Source: DASZZZ01 sp036260375
GTDB taxonomy: Bacteria; Actinomycetota; CADDZG01; WHSQ01
Direction: 5' to 3'
DNA: 5,399 bases
NCBI GenBank assembly: GCA_036260375.1
Contig: DASZZZ010000096.1
Location: 1-5,399 of the forward strand
The position numbers and the translations under genes are program-made. Position 1 is the first letter of the stretch. Each line of letters starts with the position of its first letter. This document shows, piece by piece, positions 5,321 through 5,399 of this stretch. Below the pieces are notes generated by a model. It had not been told where the DNA came from. It was given only the letters and a program-made list of their open reading frames with translations, and ran no database searches.

Positions 5321-5399
5321 TCAGTCGGCCGACTCGCCCGTCGGAACGGGCTCCGCGCCGCCCGTGAGGAGCGCGGCGAACTCGATGTCCGGGTCGAAC
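5321..5399 (-). CDS. C-terminal end of an unidentified protein
   Basis: Entering from the right edge on the minus strand, one frame reads FDPDIEFAALLTGGAEPVPTGESAD and stops at TGA (5323-5321). Twenty-four of its 25 codons end in G or C, matching the real genes in this window, and the competing frames lack this bias. Only 25 residues are visible and I do not recognise the family; the acidic, Pro/Gly-containing end looks like a disordered tail. The gene lies upstream of tRNA-Tyr on the same strand. Confidence 0.5.
   Translation of the reverse strand, partial: FDPDIEFAALLTGGAEPVPTGESAD

Noticed and set aside
1..5399. CRISPR array, insertion sequence, prophage or attachment-site duplication next to the tRNA
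   Set aside because: No spaced direct repeats, transposase or integrase motifs were seen, and I found no copy of the tRNA 3' end elsewhere in the window.

Overview
The window is a piece of a very GC-rich bacterial chromosome. Codon third positions in the real genes are almost all G or C, three of the four gene starts are GTG and one is TTG, and long spurious open frames run opposite every gene. With the gene set (secreted subtilase, agmatinase, actinobacterial-style sirtuin, PuuB-like oxidase), this suggests a high-GC Actinomycetota lineage, possibly Thermoleophilia or Acidimicrobiia. That placement is an inference; no phylogenetic marker is present beyond one tRNA.

Layout, left to right. 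Positions 1-1466 on the minus strand hold a secreted subtilisin-family (S8) serine protease whose C-terminus lies beyond the left edge. A 151-base divergent intergenic region follows, with candidate overlapping -10 elements and a small inverted repeat. Positions 1618-2613 (+) encode an agmatinase-type ureohydrolase with all metal ligands. After 125 bases containing a candidate -10 element and a strong GC hairpin, positions 2739-3512 (+) encode a zinc-binding Sir2 NAD-dependent protein deacetylase. Only 12 bases separate it from the convergent minus-strand gene at 3525-4901, a PuuB/OrdL-like FAD-dependent oxidoreductase starting at TTG. The 257 bases from 4902 to 5158 hold no gene I can support. 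A minus-strand tRNA-Tyr(GUA) with an encoded CCA end lies at 5159-5244, then a perfect hairpin at 5253-5272. The window ends with the last 25 residues of an unidentified minus-strand protein (5321-5399).

Functionally, the middle of the window may concern polyamine or arginine-derived nitrogen metabolism. The ureohydrolase would release urea and putrescine (or a related amine) from agmatine (or a related guanidine), and the FAD oxidase resembles enzymes that oxidise gamma-glutamylated putrescine. The sirtuin between them is more likely a protein deacetylase than a pathway enzyme. The genes do not form a single operon, so the link rests on neighbourhood alone. The protease and tRNA look like unrelated neighbours. 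I see no CRISPR array, insertion sequence, phage gene or obvious new defence or mobile system; the window looks largely like ordinary core or accessory metabolism.
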